64,000 nt of DNA from Novakomyces olei (lineage: Eukaryota; Ascomycota; Novakomycetes; Novakomycetales; Novakomycetaceae): contig JADEYG010000003.1 of the NCBI GenBank assembly GCA_016906335.1, positions 310,001 through 374,000 of the forward strand. Direction: 5' to 3'. Shown piece by piece: positions 40,822 to 51,001 of the stretch. The translations under genes and the position numbers were made by a program. The notes below the pieces were generated by a model, which made no database searches, was not told the DNA's origin, and worked only from the letters and a program-made list of their open reading frames with translations. Position 1 is the first letter of the stretch. Every line of letters begins with the position of its first letter.

Positions 40822-43521
40822 ATGAAGTGGCCGTCGTTCGGACGCCGCAACGAGGAAAAGCAGCCCACGGAAGAGAAACCCAATCAAACCAACAATGAAG
40901 GCCAATTGGGCGACTTCAACAATGGCGGAAATGGAGGCAATGGCGTTGTAGTGTACAACAGCGATTCGGCCTCTTCTTCAGCGTCGTCAATTTCAGATGA
41001 AAAATTACTGTCGAACAAGCACGACTCTGTCGTGTTTGCCAAAAGTCTGGACCGGCATGGAATCTTACTTGAAATGCTCTATGACAGGTGTAGTCGGTTG
41101 GGCCTTTTCCACTCCAACAATGAGAGTGTGGATACGGGTTCCGTTTTCCTTCGCACTGGAAAAGACTCGCACCGAGTATTCCCGGACTCTCCGTCTTCGC
41201 GCGAGTTTAGTACGGCAGTTTCGGCTCTGCGACCGGAAGCGGCTATTAAAATGCGCTCTGTCGCAATTTCTTCCATATTGAGCAAGTGCACTGCCGACGT
41301 TGACGTTGTTCCCATTAAGCAGAATGTACGCGTTCAAGTCGTACAGTCAATGTCGGACGTTTCCCGCGCCCGCAAGAGCCAAAACTGCGCCTTTGTACAG
41401 GACGAAGACTGCCTCGTTCTCTGGTCAGACGACCCTATGACGCTAGTCAGCACGGCTGAGCAATTGCAGCGCGATTTGATTGAGTTTATCTGGGCAGGCG
41501 GAAACAGCCTTGTACGGGAGGCTGCTTTACGCGAGCAGAGGCAGCATGAGCGGGCAGTAGAGGAGAAAAAAACAGCCAGCAACAACGCTTCCTCCACCGA
41601 TTTGGAGAGCGGTGAGGGTATTCTGGACGCGGACAAGCGTAAAGTCATGCTCATTCAGCCTTTTATCGTCTGCCTCTCCCTCATTCTTGTCTGCTTCTTT
41701 ATCGGCAGCGTCTTCCACAATCTCATAAACGAGTGCCTCATGGACCAAACGTACCTCCGCTGCGTCCTCGTCATCTTTATTCCCTGGACCGTTTTTGCCT
41801 CAATGTTTTTCTGCAATTGCGTGTGCGGAAACATCATTCTCTGCTTTGGCCCGATTAGTCAGGTAAAATCAAATTCCAAATACTACTCTTGCATTCCACC
41901 CCCACGCATGAAGGAGAATTTACCCCACATTACGATCCAGTGCCCTGTTTACAAGGAATCATTGGTGGGCGTTATCGATCCCACTATGCGATCCCTGCGC
42001 CACGCGATCCGCACGTACGAGCTGCAGGGAGGCACTGCTTCCGTTTTCGTAAACGACGATGGAATGCAGTTGCTGGACCGTGAGAGCCAGGATATTCGCC
42101 GGCAATATTACCGCGACAACAATATCGGGTGGGTCGCCAGACCTCCACATGGCCAGGACGGTTATGTTCGAGCAGGGCGCTTTAAAAAAGCGAGCAACAT
42201 GAATTTTTGCCTCAATGTTTCCATCCAGATGGAAGAGCGATTGGAGGCAGTTGAGCGTGGCGAAGACTGGACGCTGGATAAGGAAGAGCATTTGTACCGT
42301 GAAACATTAAAGCAGCTGTGCACTGAAGACGCTCGGGTCTGGGCCGATGGAAATATCAGGGTTGGAGACATTGTGCTGCTCATTGACTCTGATACGCGTG
42401 TGCCGGAAGATTGCTTGTTGGACGCTGCCAGTGAGTTCCACGAGAGCCCTGAGCTCGGCATCCTGCAGCACTCGTCCAGCGTAATGCAGGTCGTTCACAA
42501 TTACTGGGAGAATATGATTACGTACTTTACGGATCTCGTTTACCACGCTATTCGTCTCGCTACAGCGAATGGGGATGTGGCTGCCTTTGTCGGGCATAAC
42601 GCTTTCCTCCGCTGGACTGCAGTCCAAGAAGTTGCTGAAAAGCGGGCTGACGATGGCTTCACCCTGTTTTGGAGCGAGTCTCATGTGTCTGAGGATTTTG
42701 AATTGTCACTTAAAATGCACAAACTGGGCTACCATGTACGCTACGCCGTCTACAGTGAAGGCTTCATGGAAGGCGTGTCCCTCACTGTTTACGACGAGTT
42801 CACCCGGTGGGAGAAGTATGCCTATGGGTGCAGTGAGCTGCTGTTCCATCCCTTCAAGGACTGGATCTTCAAGGGCCCGATAACCCCGATTTTCCGGAGC
42901 CTGGTTGCCTCAAAGCTGCCGGGATTCTCCAAGTGGAGCATGATGTCGTACATTGGTACGTACTTTGCCATGGGCTCTTCGTGGATCTTGACACTTGTGA
43001 ACTTTTTGCTCGTTGGCTATTACGGAGCACAGCTGGACAAGATGTACCTGCCTTCGTGGGAAGTAATGCTTTCGGTTATCGTTATCTTTGGCGCCTTCTC
43101 ATCGCTCACTTTTATCCTCACTCAGTTCCGCATTTATGACAAACCTTTCATTTCTGCCGTCGTGCGTACCGCAATCTACATCATACCACTCTCCATGTTT
43201 TTCACTGCCCTCTCCTTCCACATCAGCATGTCGCTCTTGGCACATCTCTTTAGCATTAATGTGCAATGGGGCGCCACGGCGAAAGAGCTGGACGACTCAA
43301 ACTTTTTCAAGGAGGTTCCAAAGATTTTCAAGAGCTACAAATGGATGTACATCATTCTCACACTTGTGCTGATCGGATGCATTATTATTCAGACCAACAT
43401 TGTTCCCTACCACTGGCAAATTATCAACTTCCCGGCTGCTTTCCCTCTTTACTGGGTGTACGCTTGCCATTTGGCAGTGCCGATCATGATGAATCCTCAG
43501 ATCATGAAGTTTACATTCTAG
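40822..43521 (+). CDS. membrane GT2 glycosyltransferase, tandem copy 3
   Basis: An intronless gene of 899 residues. The N-terminus MKWPSFGRRNEEKQPTEEKP is followed by an Asn/Gly/Ser-rich stretch, then the shared unknown domain (GSVFLRTGKDSHRVFPDSP, NCAFVQDEDCLVLWSDDPM). Two membrane segments (about 275-345) follow. The GT2 domain has VNDDG near 411, DSDTRVPED near 521, SEDFELSL near 622 and TRWEKYAYG near 661. A membrane bundle ends NPQIMKFTF. Codon third positions are visibly richer in C and G than in copies 1 and 2. The exception is a short patch around 42121-42205, which keeps the AT-leaning wording of the other copies (for example GGGCGCTTTAAAAAAGCGAG). It is probably the same enzyme class with a separate expression level. 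Confidence 0.86.
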   Translation: MKWPSFGRRNEEKQPTEEKPNQTNNEGQLGDFNNGGNGGNGVVVYNSDSASSSASSISDEKLLSNKHDSVVFAKSLDRHGILLEMLYDRCSRLGLFHSNNESVDTGSVFLRTGKDSHRVFPDSPSSREFSTAVSALRPEAAIKMRSVAISSILSKCTADVDVVPIKQNVRVQVVQSMSDVSRARKSQNCAFVQDEDCLVLWSDDPMTLVSTAEQLQRDLIEFIWAGGNSLVREAALREQRQHERAVEEKKTASNNASSTDLESGEGILDADKRKVMLIQPFIVCLSLILVCFFIGSVFHNLINECLMDQTYLRCVLVIFIPWTVFASMFFCNCVCGNIILCFGPISQVKSNSKYYSCIPPPRMKENLPHITIQCPVYKESLVGVIDPTMRSLRHAIRTYELQGGTASVFVNDDGMQLLDRESQDIRRQYYRDNNIGWVARPPHGQDGYVRAGRFKKASNMNFCLNVSIQMEERLEAVERGEDWTLDKEEHLYRETLKQLCTEDARVWADGNIRVGDIVLLIDSDTRVPEDCLLDAASEFHESPELGILQHSSSVMQVVHNYWENMITYFTDLVYHAIRLATANGDVAAFVGHNAFLRWTAVQEVAEKRADDGFTLFWSESHVSEDFELSLKMHKLGYHVRYAVYSEGFMEGVSLTVYDEFTRWEKYAYGCSELLFHPFKDWIFKGPITPIFRSLVASKLPGFSKWSMMSYIGTYFAMGSSWILTLVNFLLVGYYGAQLDKMYLPSWEVMLSVIVIFGAFSSLTFILTQFRIYDKPFISAVVRTAIYIIPLSMFFTALSFHISMSLLAHLFSINVQWGATAKELDDSNFFKEVPKIFKSYKWMYIILTLVLIGCIIIQTNIVPYHWQIINFPAAFPLYWVYACHLAVPIMMNPQIMKFTF

Positions 43522-44004
43522 AATGCGGCAACTGTCTCACTTTTCGCTCTGCGTAACCCTCTTTCTCTCTTTTCTGGCCGTCAATTCTCGTATTTTAATT
43601 ATTCTGTGTACATAATAAGTATATATGTTTATGTTTATATATATGTATATTCTTTATCGGTTGGATTAGCACATAGACACTGTATAGTAATGTTGAGTTT
43701 ATCAAATGTTTAAATCAATATATTAAAAGGTATCCCGTTTTTTCGAGTGCGCATGTGAAGTATTTGTATAGTGTATTATTTGTATAGTGTATTATTTGTA
43801 TAGTGTATTATTTTCTAATGTGATTCATACCATTCTTTTTTTTTGGCCCTAAGCGTATTATACATACATATTACAATGTTCCAACTGTTTATCAAATTTG
43901 ACATAATTAATATTACAGCGCCTGAATCTGTGATGCGTCACTATTGACTTTGGGCCTTAAAGTGGAGGGCATTGGTTTAGCGCGCACTTTTCCAAACTTT
44001 GCCA
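43522..44004. other. intergenic region with a 17-bp tandem repeat
   Basis: 3' flank of GT2 copy 3 and upstream of the APC5-like gene. TGTATAGTGTATTATTT is repeated about three times near 43763-43812. No gene is seen, although a missing first exon of the APC5-like gene could lie here. Confidence 0.45.
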
Positions 44005-44260
44005 ATGATCGAGATCGATGTGCTCTTACTCGTGTGCGTGAAGCTTGTGATAGATGAAGCACTGGAAAGCGGCGATACAATTAAGCTGTTATGCTGGATC
44101 CAGCAAAAGTTGCAGGTACATCTTTCCCGAGTTAAGGGCTATCGCTAAACGTATGTAAAGTCGGTCGGTTTGAACGAGTTAGATGTCGCCCGGGCCTTGG
44201 ACGAATTGAGCTCTTTGAATTTGCTAAATGAGCGAGGTACAGGCATTTACAGCACGGTAC

Positions 44261-44297
<37 letters not shown>

Positions 44298-45725
44298 ATC
44301 GATTGCTCTTGGTATTTGTCTGGTCCAATTGATTTCCGTTCCAATTGCTATCCGTTCCAATTACTATCTGTTTGAATTGCCATCTGTTTGAATTGCTAAT
44401 TTATGTAAATAGCTATTGGGAATCGAATCGATTGCGGATTTCGAATATTTACTGAATCAGCTCGGCAACAGTGTGGGCTTCGATCGGGTGGTAGGCGAAA
44501 AGACTCTGGCAGCCTTGGCAGAAGATGACGCGTCCAACAGGCGAAAGCTACGTAAAACATCTCTTCTCGGGAAATTCGTTAGACAGCGCGTGGCCGTTCT
44601 GGGAAACACTCCATTCAACGCGCTTTGCTTCTATTTTGACGCAGTACGCGCTCTGTCTACGCGTCTTATTGCACGGTATCGTTTTAGCGAACCACCTGAC
44701 GAAGCCATGGTGCTGGATGAATGGAAAGACGAGTCGTTGTTTCCGCGAGGGCAGCCGCTCGTTTTCTACTGCATGACCCTCCGATTTCCATGGTTGAAGG
44801 AGCACGCTAATGAACGCTCACAGAGTTTTTTAAGCCACGATTTCGTGCGTAGTATGGTTCAGACAAATACTAAGGACATGTATGAATTATTTTCTGCTCT
44901 TGATCTGATTTTACTCTCGATATCTGTTTTCTCTCCCTGTATTTGTTTATTTGTTTATTTTATCTCAGTTCATTTCCTTCACTTTCTTTACTAATTCAAG
45001 ATCGGTTCTTTCTTATGCTCTCTTAATCTCGGCCGTCTCATTTGCAGAATCGGGCGATACAGCGGACGCAATTACAGCCATGGATGAATCGATGAAAATT
45101 TCAAGAGAAAATTTAGACCATGACAGTATTTGCTATGCTCTGCTTCTCAAATTTGAGGTACAGTGGCTGCAGTACGAGAAGCAGTCGAAGATTCAGCAAC
45201 AGCAAAACACGTCGTGGCGTGATATTCCCGCGCTCGTACTGAAATCACTCGAATCTACGACTGACCCGAATATTGGTCGTATTGCCTATATTTTATGTGC
45301 AGAACGAGCGCTGATTGAGGTACTTTGAAATTGAAATATGAATCACGCACGGCAGATCTGATGTTTCTTGTTATGAGTATAATGACTTTTTCCCGTTTGG
45401 TTTCCCCTACTCTTCCTTTATCATTGTCTTTCTCTTTTGTGAGACTTAAATTTTATTGTTTTTGCGCCGCTCGGTCAAGTTCACAATTATTTACCAACAC
45501 ATAGTGCAACGGAGCGTCTGTTGATCAGTGCAAACGTGCTTTAGAAGATATAATTCGTGCAACATGGTGCACGCTACATTCAATATCGCCGGTACTGCTC
45601 CATCGAGCTCTTTTAATTCATCGGGAATTCTTGCAGCGTATTGGTAGGCTTTTCATATTGTTTCCAGGCTAATTTGTTTAAAAAGATCAAACCAAACTAA
45701 GCCAGGCTATTTCAATTGGCCATGA
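44005..45725 (+). CDS. APC5: APC5-like anaphase-promoting complex subunit, short form
   Basis: Six exons are proposed: 44005-44115, 44161-44256, 44413-44879, 45001-45319, 45505-45643 and 45706-45725, giving 383 residues. The core matches APC5. It has RKTSLLGKFVRQRVAVLGNT, then after the third intron DISVLSYALLISAVSFAESG and ADAITAMDESMKISRENLDH, followed by SICYALLLKFEVQWL. This is the TPR-like segment typical of the family (YALLNLA, EAL, ARENxDxxCLxYAL). APC5 helps scaffold the cyclosome ubiquitin ligase that drives mitosis. APC5 proteins usually have 600 or more residues, so the C-terminal TPR half appears to be missing. The last two exons and the first exon are the least certain: an alternative acceptor at 45751 ends the protein at about 45796. 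A 30-base T run lies in intron 2. Confidence 0.62.
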
Positions 45726-46548
45726 AAACGCTTTATTGGCCCAATAATAGGTGGAGAGGAGAAGCATTGGATGAAACGCATACTAGGCATAGTTTAAATA
45801 TCGTATTTCCGGGCTGAAGTGGGTATTTGTGTTCCGATAAAGAGAATAGGCAATGAATAAATGAAATGTATATACATGACTCGATAAACAAGTTAAGAAA
45901 TTCATGTTTACTGTGCAGATCATTGCGCGAGAGATGAAAAATGTAGAATCATTCTTGAAATCAAGGGAATATTTTGGCAATCGAAAGATTATTCTTGCCA
46001 ATCAAAGGAATGAAAACTTCAATAACCACAAATTTGAGCTATTTTTTGTTTGCTTGCTTTCTTTTATTTATCAAGGTTTTTAAAAATTTTCTAGTTTTGT
46101 GCCTATGCTTTCCGTAGCACTGCAAGAATTCTCCCAAGCAACCCCATTATTTCTTTTGTATCTATAATGTTCTCGACGGCATATTTGAAACGACCAATAC
46201 AAATAATGCAGCAATATTTACAATAATAACTACGTTAAAATTATTAGCGTTATATAATACGAGCTCATTTATTATATAGCTCAAAGTTTAGGTTTGTTCG
46301 CGCGACAAATTGCCTATTTTGTAGCACGATTGAGCAAATATTCCCGACTTTTTACCCACGCGAAGCGTCTTGGATAATTTGATTATGGTGCAACGGCATT
46401 GGCAACTCGGACGAACATCGCTTTTATAATAAATAACCCGCTGACCCCAAATGACCATGATCAGATGTGATTTTAAGTCAAAAGGGGCTTTGGCTGGGTC
46501 AAGAGAGAAAATAAAGCGAAAACAAATAATACTATCTATTGGCGTAAA
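45726..46548. promoter_or_regulatory. upstream region of the copper transporter gene
   Basis: AT-rich, no gene seen. TGAGCAAA at 46331-46338 reads TTTGCTCA on the minus strand, which matches the Mac1-type copper-response core known from baker's yeast; only one copy was found, about 210 bases before the start. Confidence 0.35.
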
Positions 46549-47380
46549 ATGTGTAGCAAGCACAGTGGTCACAATAGCACCAGCGTTGCCAGTGCTCCTC
46601 AGTCCACTGGATCTTCATGTCATGATCATAGCATGAAAAGCATGGGGCACGGAGGCGGAATGTCCGGTGCAAGTGGAAACAGCTGTAAAATCTCGGTAAG
46701 AATCTGGTCTCAATATTTCCTTTTTTTCTTTAATTCAATTTCTGGGGTTTTGATTATTTTTCTTCTCTGCTCGCTTTATTTTGATTTAATTGCTGATCGT
46801 TTTCATGGATTCTTGTGATTTGTCTTTACGCCCTCCTCAATTTTTTATTAATCGCTCATTTCAATCGTCTAATATTCAGATGCTGTGGAACTGGAACACG
46901 GTGGACGCTTGCTTTATTTCACGGTCCTGGCATATCACTTCTCGAGGCATGTTCGCCGGTAGTATTATCGGGATCGTCTTTCTAGTTCTTTTGTTTGAAG
47001 CACTTAAGCGTGCTCAGCGTGAACTTGATCGCTGGATTCAGAGGCGCAGAATTAAGTCATCTCAGTCTAACGCCGCTGCTCGTGTTGCGGATGAGAACAA
47101 AGATGGAGTATCCACAATCGCTGTGTCAAGTAGCAGGTCACCAGATACTCATAGCTCTGTTCAAAACTGTGAACTAGCTGCCTGGCCAGAACAAATTGCT
47201 CGTGCGTTTTTATACGTTTGTCAATTTGCTGTGGGCTACTTTTTGATGCTGCTGGCCATGTACTACAATGGCTATGTCATCATATTCATATTTGTCGCAG
47301 CTTTTCTGGGAAATCTGCTATTTGCCCGAGATACAATAGGCCGACCGAGTTATGGGACGGGGTGTTGTCCAAGTCTCTAG
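46549..47380 (+). CDS. Ctr-family copper transporter
   Basis: Exon 46549-46695 joins exon 46880-47380 in phase 0 to 215 residues. The intron is 184 bases. The N-terminal 48 residues are rich in Cys, His and Met (MCSKHSGHNS, SCHDHSMKSMGHGGGMSG), the usual extracellular copper-capture segment. MLWNWNTVDACFISRSWHI is the conserved lead into the first of three membrane segments (GMFAGSIIGIVFLVLLFEAL). Segment two has the copper-pore MxxxM pattern in FLMLLAMYYNGY. Segment three (VIIFIFVAAFLGNLLFA) is followed by a tail ending GTGCCPSL with a Cys-Cys pair. A long loop of about 75 residues lies between segments one and two. Ctr proteins form trimers that import Cu(I) at the plasma membrane or export it from the vacuole; which applies here is not clear. 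Confidence 0.92.
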
Positions 47381-48311
47381 TTAAGTTTGGAACAGCTTGG
47401 GAATAGCTGAGATAGCTTTCATAACTCTCTTCTTCACTATATAGAAAATCAAAAGTCATATAATCTAATCGTTATGCCAATGCAAAATTCGTAAAAATCT
47501 GTAGTCTGGTCTATGTAGTCTGGTCTATAAAAATAGACATCAGTCCAGCAATGCTAGCAAAGCTAGCAAAGCTAAAGTGAGCGTTATTTATCCTCCATTA
47601 AGTTTGAACCCGTTCAATTCCCTTTCAAAGTCTACTCCAGATTTAGATAGAAAGTCTGCATATACGAAGTCTGCTACCAATTTCAAGTAAAGCCGATAAA
47701 TGTGTACCGCGAAAATCCAAGGTACAAAGTAAGCTTAGTGCACAAATATTCGAATTTAAATATTCGCGTTCCTTTTTCGTAAATTCCCGCGTAACCTGTG
47801 CACGTGGCTCTGATCGGGAAATCCTCAGCGAACCTTCATTATAAAATAAACGCTTATCTAGGTACAGTATTAAAGTAATGTTATCTGCACATTTCAAGTA
47901 CTGTAATTTGACTCTTTGCAATTGCCGAAAAGTACCGGTACACTTACCCATAGATTACACTTGTGCTACATTTTAAGCGAGGCATTATTCTTACAGACAC
48001 TAGCGTGGGCGGGCATAGATGGAAATCAGAGCTATTACATAATAACTGACATAACAATAAAATCGATATACGCCATATCATGCCTCATGAGCAACACATT
48101 CGGCAGTCAAATAAGAAGGGAGTAGGAGACAATTATGAAATCTTGGAATTTATTTCTTTACAATATAAGCTTCGAATACATGGGCTCTTTTGAAATTTTT
48201 TTTAACAATATTTATATGTTAAGCAGACTAAAACTATGCATTTAAAGGTATAAATGGTTCATAACTGTACAAATTTCACATAAAGCTTTTGGCTCTATGC
48301 ATTTCCAATAC
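47381..48311. other. intergenic region, no gene seen
   Basis: Convergent 3' flanks of the copper transporter and P450 genes. GCTAGCAAA is repeated near 47550-47570. A 102-codon frame on the minus strand (47951-47643) has no recognisable protein character. Confidence 0.4.
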
Positions 48312-49916
48312 TTATTCTTGCACATAATCTTCAGCGGTACGTGTGGCCGAGGCAGCGAGGCAGTCCTCAAACAATTGCTGGTCACGCGGCACGATTTGAA
48401 CACGGAAATCACGGGGAATAGCAACCAATGCGCTTTTAATAGCATTGTAATCGATATAATCGGTATTTGGAGGAGCATCTTTGCTTGCCTTGAATTGGCC
48501 AGCAATAATGCATCGAACAAGAGCAGCATAGATAATACGGGTGGCAATATACTGGCCAGAACACATTCTGGATCCAGCTCCAAAAGAAAAGTGGCCAATA
48601 CCGGCTCCGGCCCCAGTTTCCTTTGTGTTTTCCCAGCGATCCGGGTTGAAAACCGCAGCATCCGGTCCAAAATGCGCCTCATCGTGATTAGCAGCTTGAG
48701 CATTAACAAGCAGCATTGTTCCCTTGGGGATATGAATTCCACGGTACGTGAGATCGACCATTGCTTGCCGGGGTAAAGACATATTTGATACAGTGTAATA
48801 ACGCATTGCCTCCTTGACAATGCACATGACATATGGTACTTTCTCCTCACGCACACAATCGACAAAGGCCTCACGCAAGTCTGGATAAACTTCCTTTATA
48901 GCCGCAAATGCCTTTTCCTGGTATTTCCAAGCACGCGGTTCCGACAGGGAGCCAATGCAGGAAGTGAGTGTACCCGGGATCGTTTCAAATCCACCAGAAA
49001 CGATAGAAAGACAGATCGAGCCCACTTCGACGTTTGTGAGTTTAGACTCGTCGTCCTTCAAAATTGCTGCAGCGATACAGGGCTTGTCTGTTCCGTCCTT
49101 GATCATTTGGCGTACTCGGTCCAACAAAATACCAAGGTATTTGTCACGGCGCTCCCGCAGTACTTTGGCCCTAGCATTCTTCTCATTATTGGGGAAATAG
49201 CGGAGCAGGGGAACATAATCCTGGTAGTTTTCGCTGGAAGAACGAAGCAAGGAAATAGCCGATCCGACAGTAAGAATTTCACGCAGCAAATCGTCCCATA
49301 CGTTATCCATACGGATTCCGTAGCACAGGGTAAGCGTAGTATTGAGGGCGAGTCGCTGAATGTACGGCCGAACCGAGATTTCGTTGGCGAAACGCTGAGA
49401 ATCACGGTAAACATCTCGCAAAAGGCAGAATGTTTCGAAGTCGAACATGGGGATGTACTGTTTCAGCATGGGTCGGCCCAAAGCAACGCCGACAGCTTTA
49501 CGCTTATTCTTGCAAGACTCGTCCCACGGGCTAGAGCCGATTGTGTAACCTTGCGTAGTAGAAATGAGAGAGTGGAAAGTATAGAGACGGGGCCTGTCGA
49601 TGGTGGCAGTTTGCTTTTGCAGCAAAATCTCCTTGCAGGTATCAAAGGTGTTGAATACAACTGCGCGACGATTTCCCATACGCATCTGGAACACATCAAG
49701 GTTGAATTTTTGAGCCCATCTTTGGCAGGAAGTAGCGTGGTCTTCACCTAAAGCCAGCAAATGGCCAAAGAGAGGCAAATTTGTGATTGGTACTTGTGGA
49801 AGGCCTTTGATATAGGGAATATCCGTTCCGTAAAGCGCACGGTAGAGCACAAACACTATGAGAGCTGCAATTGCCAGCAGCGTATAAGCATCGAGCGGCA
49901 GCTGATTGGGAAACAT
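48312..49916 (-). CDS. cytochrome P450, CYP504 (phenylacetate hydroxylase)-like
   Basis: A single exon from the ATG at 49916 gives 534 residues. Upstream in-frame codons to 50105 are probably leader sequence. The N-terminal anchor (LDAYTLLAIAALIVFVLYRA) places it in the ER membrane. Motifs in order are TQGYTIGSSPWDESCKNKRK, FEISVRPYIQRLALNTTLTL-like sequence, ENYQDYVPLLRYFP, the I-helix region SGGFETIPGTL and the K-helix KEAMRY. A PERF-like FNPDRW and the haem loop FSFGAGSRMCSG (Cys near residue 452) follow. The SPWDESCKNKRKA and NYQDYVPLLRY motifs are those of phenylacetate 2-hydroxylases (phacA type) that open phenylalanine/phenylacetate catabolism to homogentisate. The I-helix Thr pattern is GGFETIPG rather than AGTDT, as in this group. 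Exact substrate is not known. Confidence 0.87.
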   Translation of the reverse strand: MFPNQLPLDAYTLLAIAALIVFVLYRALYGTDIPYIKGLPQVPITNLPLFGHLLALGEDHATSCQRWAQKFNLDVFQMRMGNRRAVVFNTFDTCKEILLQKQTATIDRPRLYTFHSLISTTQGYTIGSSPWDESCKNKRKAVGVALGRPMLKQYIPMFDFETFCLLRDVYRDSQRFANEISVRPYIQRLALNTTLTLCYGIRMDNVWDDLLREILTVGSAISLLRSSSENYQDYVPLLRYFPNNEKNARAKVLRERRDKYLGILLDRVRQMIKDGTDKPCIAAAILKDDESKLTNVEVGSICLSIVSGGFETIPGTLTSCIGSLSEPRAWKYQEKAFAAIKEVYPDLREAFVDCVREEKVPYVMCIVKEAMRYYTVSNMSLPRQAMVDLTYRGIHIPKGTMLLVNAQAANHDEAHFGPDAAVFNPDRWENTKETGAGAGIGHFSFGAGSRMCSGQYIATRIIYAALVRCIIAGQFKASKDAPPNTDYIDYNAIKSALVAIPRDFRVQIVPRDQQLFEDCLAASATRTAEDYVQE

Positions 49917-51001
49917 GTTTGGCAGATACAAAGCTGTCACTGAGCAATATATTAGCACATGAAATACGTAAATAACAGAAAATCCAGTGAAAAGAGACGC
50001 GCAAAAAGACTTGGACCTGTCAAGGTTCTCCTGACAAGGTTCTCCTGATAAAATTCTCCTGACAAGGTTTGGTTTTACCAGTCGAACGTACCTCGAAAAG
50101 ATCAATTTGAGCTCAAAGTGACACCGAAACGAAGCAGTCAGTCGTCAAATATTGGTGCTGATGATAAACTAAAAAGCGCGGAGCAAACACCGTTTAGCGA
50201 TATATACTGAATTCAAAGACGGCAAAGGCGCTTTTGATATTTGCTTGCTTATCCGTCTCTTTGACTCTAAATTCAGACAGCTTTAGCTGTTTATAGAGAT
50301 TTATATATTAAAATATAAGCGGTGCCGCCCGCAAACAAAGCCCACGCGACAGGTGTCGGCCGCCACCGCCGATGGGATTACTGTGTACAGTACAACTTTA
50401 TACGTAATTATCACCGGACCTTATCGCCGACAAGTAATAAGAAGCACTATAATATTATTACTATTACTATTTTTATTACTATTATTATTATTATTATTTT
50501 TACTATTATTATTATTGGCCTTTCTCGCAGCACACAAGTAACACGCTGCTATATACGATAAAACATGGCGATAAGCGGTTAAAATCGGCAATTAAATATG
50601 TATTTGGTGGGGAGTAAAATTTAATATAAAGGTGCCTATTGTGCGACATTTGAAATGGCACAGGCGACAAGTCGATTCGTCGAAAGTTCACAGGTAAATC
50701 AGGCGGCATACGCTATTGATCCACGTATACATACGTATACGTAGACCTCCCCGTCCTTGCTTGGATACACGAGCAAGTTATTCGAGCTGGATCAAGGCAC
50801 TCGGAGATTATTCAGTCCCGATTCAAATTACAATTTCAATTGGAAAAGAGACTTGTAATTTTTAATTTGGTTTTAAAAGGGCTGCAAGCGACTGCTGAAA
50901 GATAATTTCGTGTGATACTGTCTCTTCAACTCTTACCTTGAGCTCTACCTTAAACTCTTACCTAAAACTATTACCCTAACTCTTACCTCAAACTCTGCAC
51001 T
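49917..51001. promoter_or_regulatory. divergent region between P450 and permease genes
   Basis: No gene is seen. Near 50023-50070 a CTCCTGACAAGGTT-like unit is repeated about three times just upstream of the P450. An ATT/TTA microsatellite covers about 50447-50516. The last 80 bases before the permease repeat ACTCTTACCT-like units. Confidence 0.45.
50447..50516. repeat. ATT trinucleotide microsatellite
   Basis: Imperfect ATT run with C and T interruptions, in the divergent region between the P450 and permease genes. Confidence 0.85.

Noticed and set aside
47643-47951. 102-codon minus-strand frame between the copper transporter and P450 genes
   Set aside because: No motif, no signal, atypical composition and no neighbouring exons with splice sites.
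49917-50105. Extension of the P450 frame to a methionine at 50105
   Set aside because: The ATG at 49916 starts just before the membrane anchor as usual for this family, and the upstream part contains short direct repeats typical of a leader.
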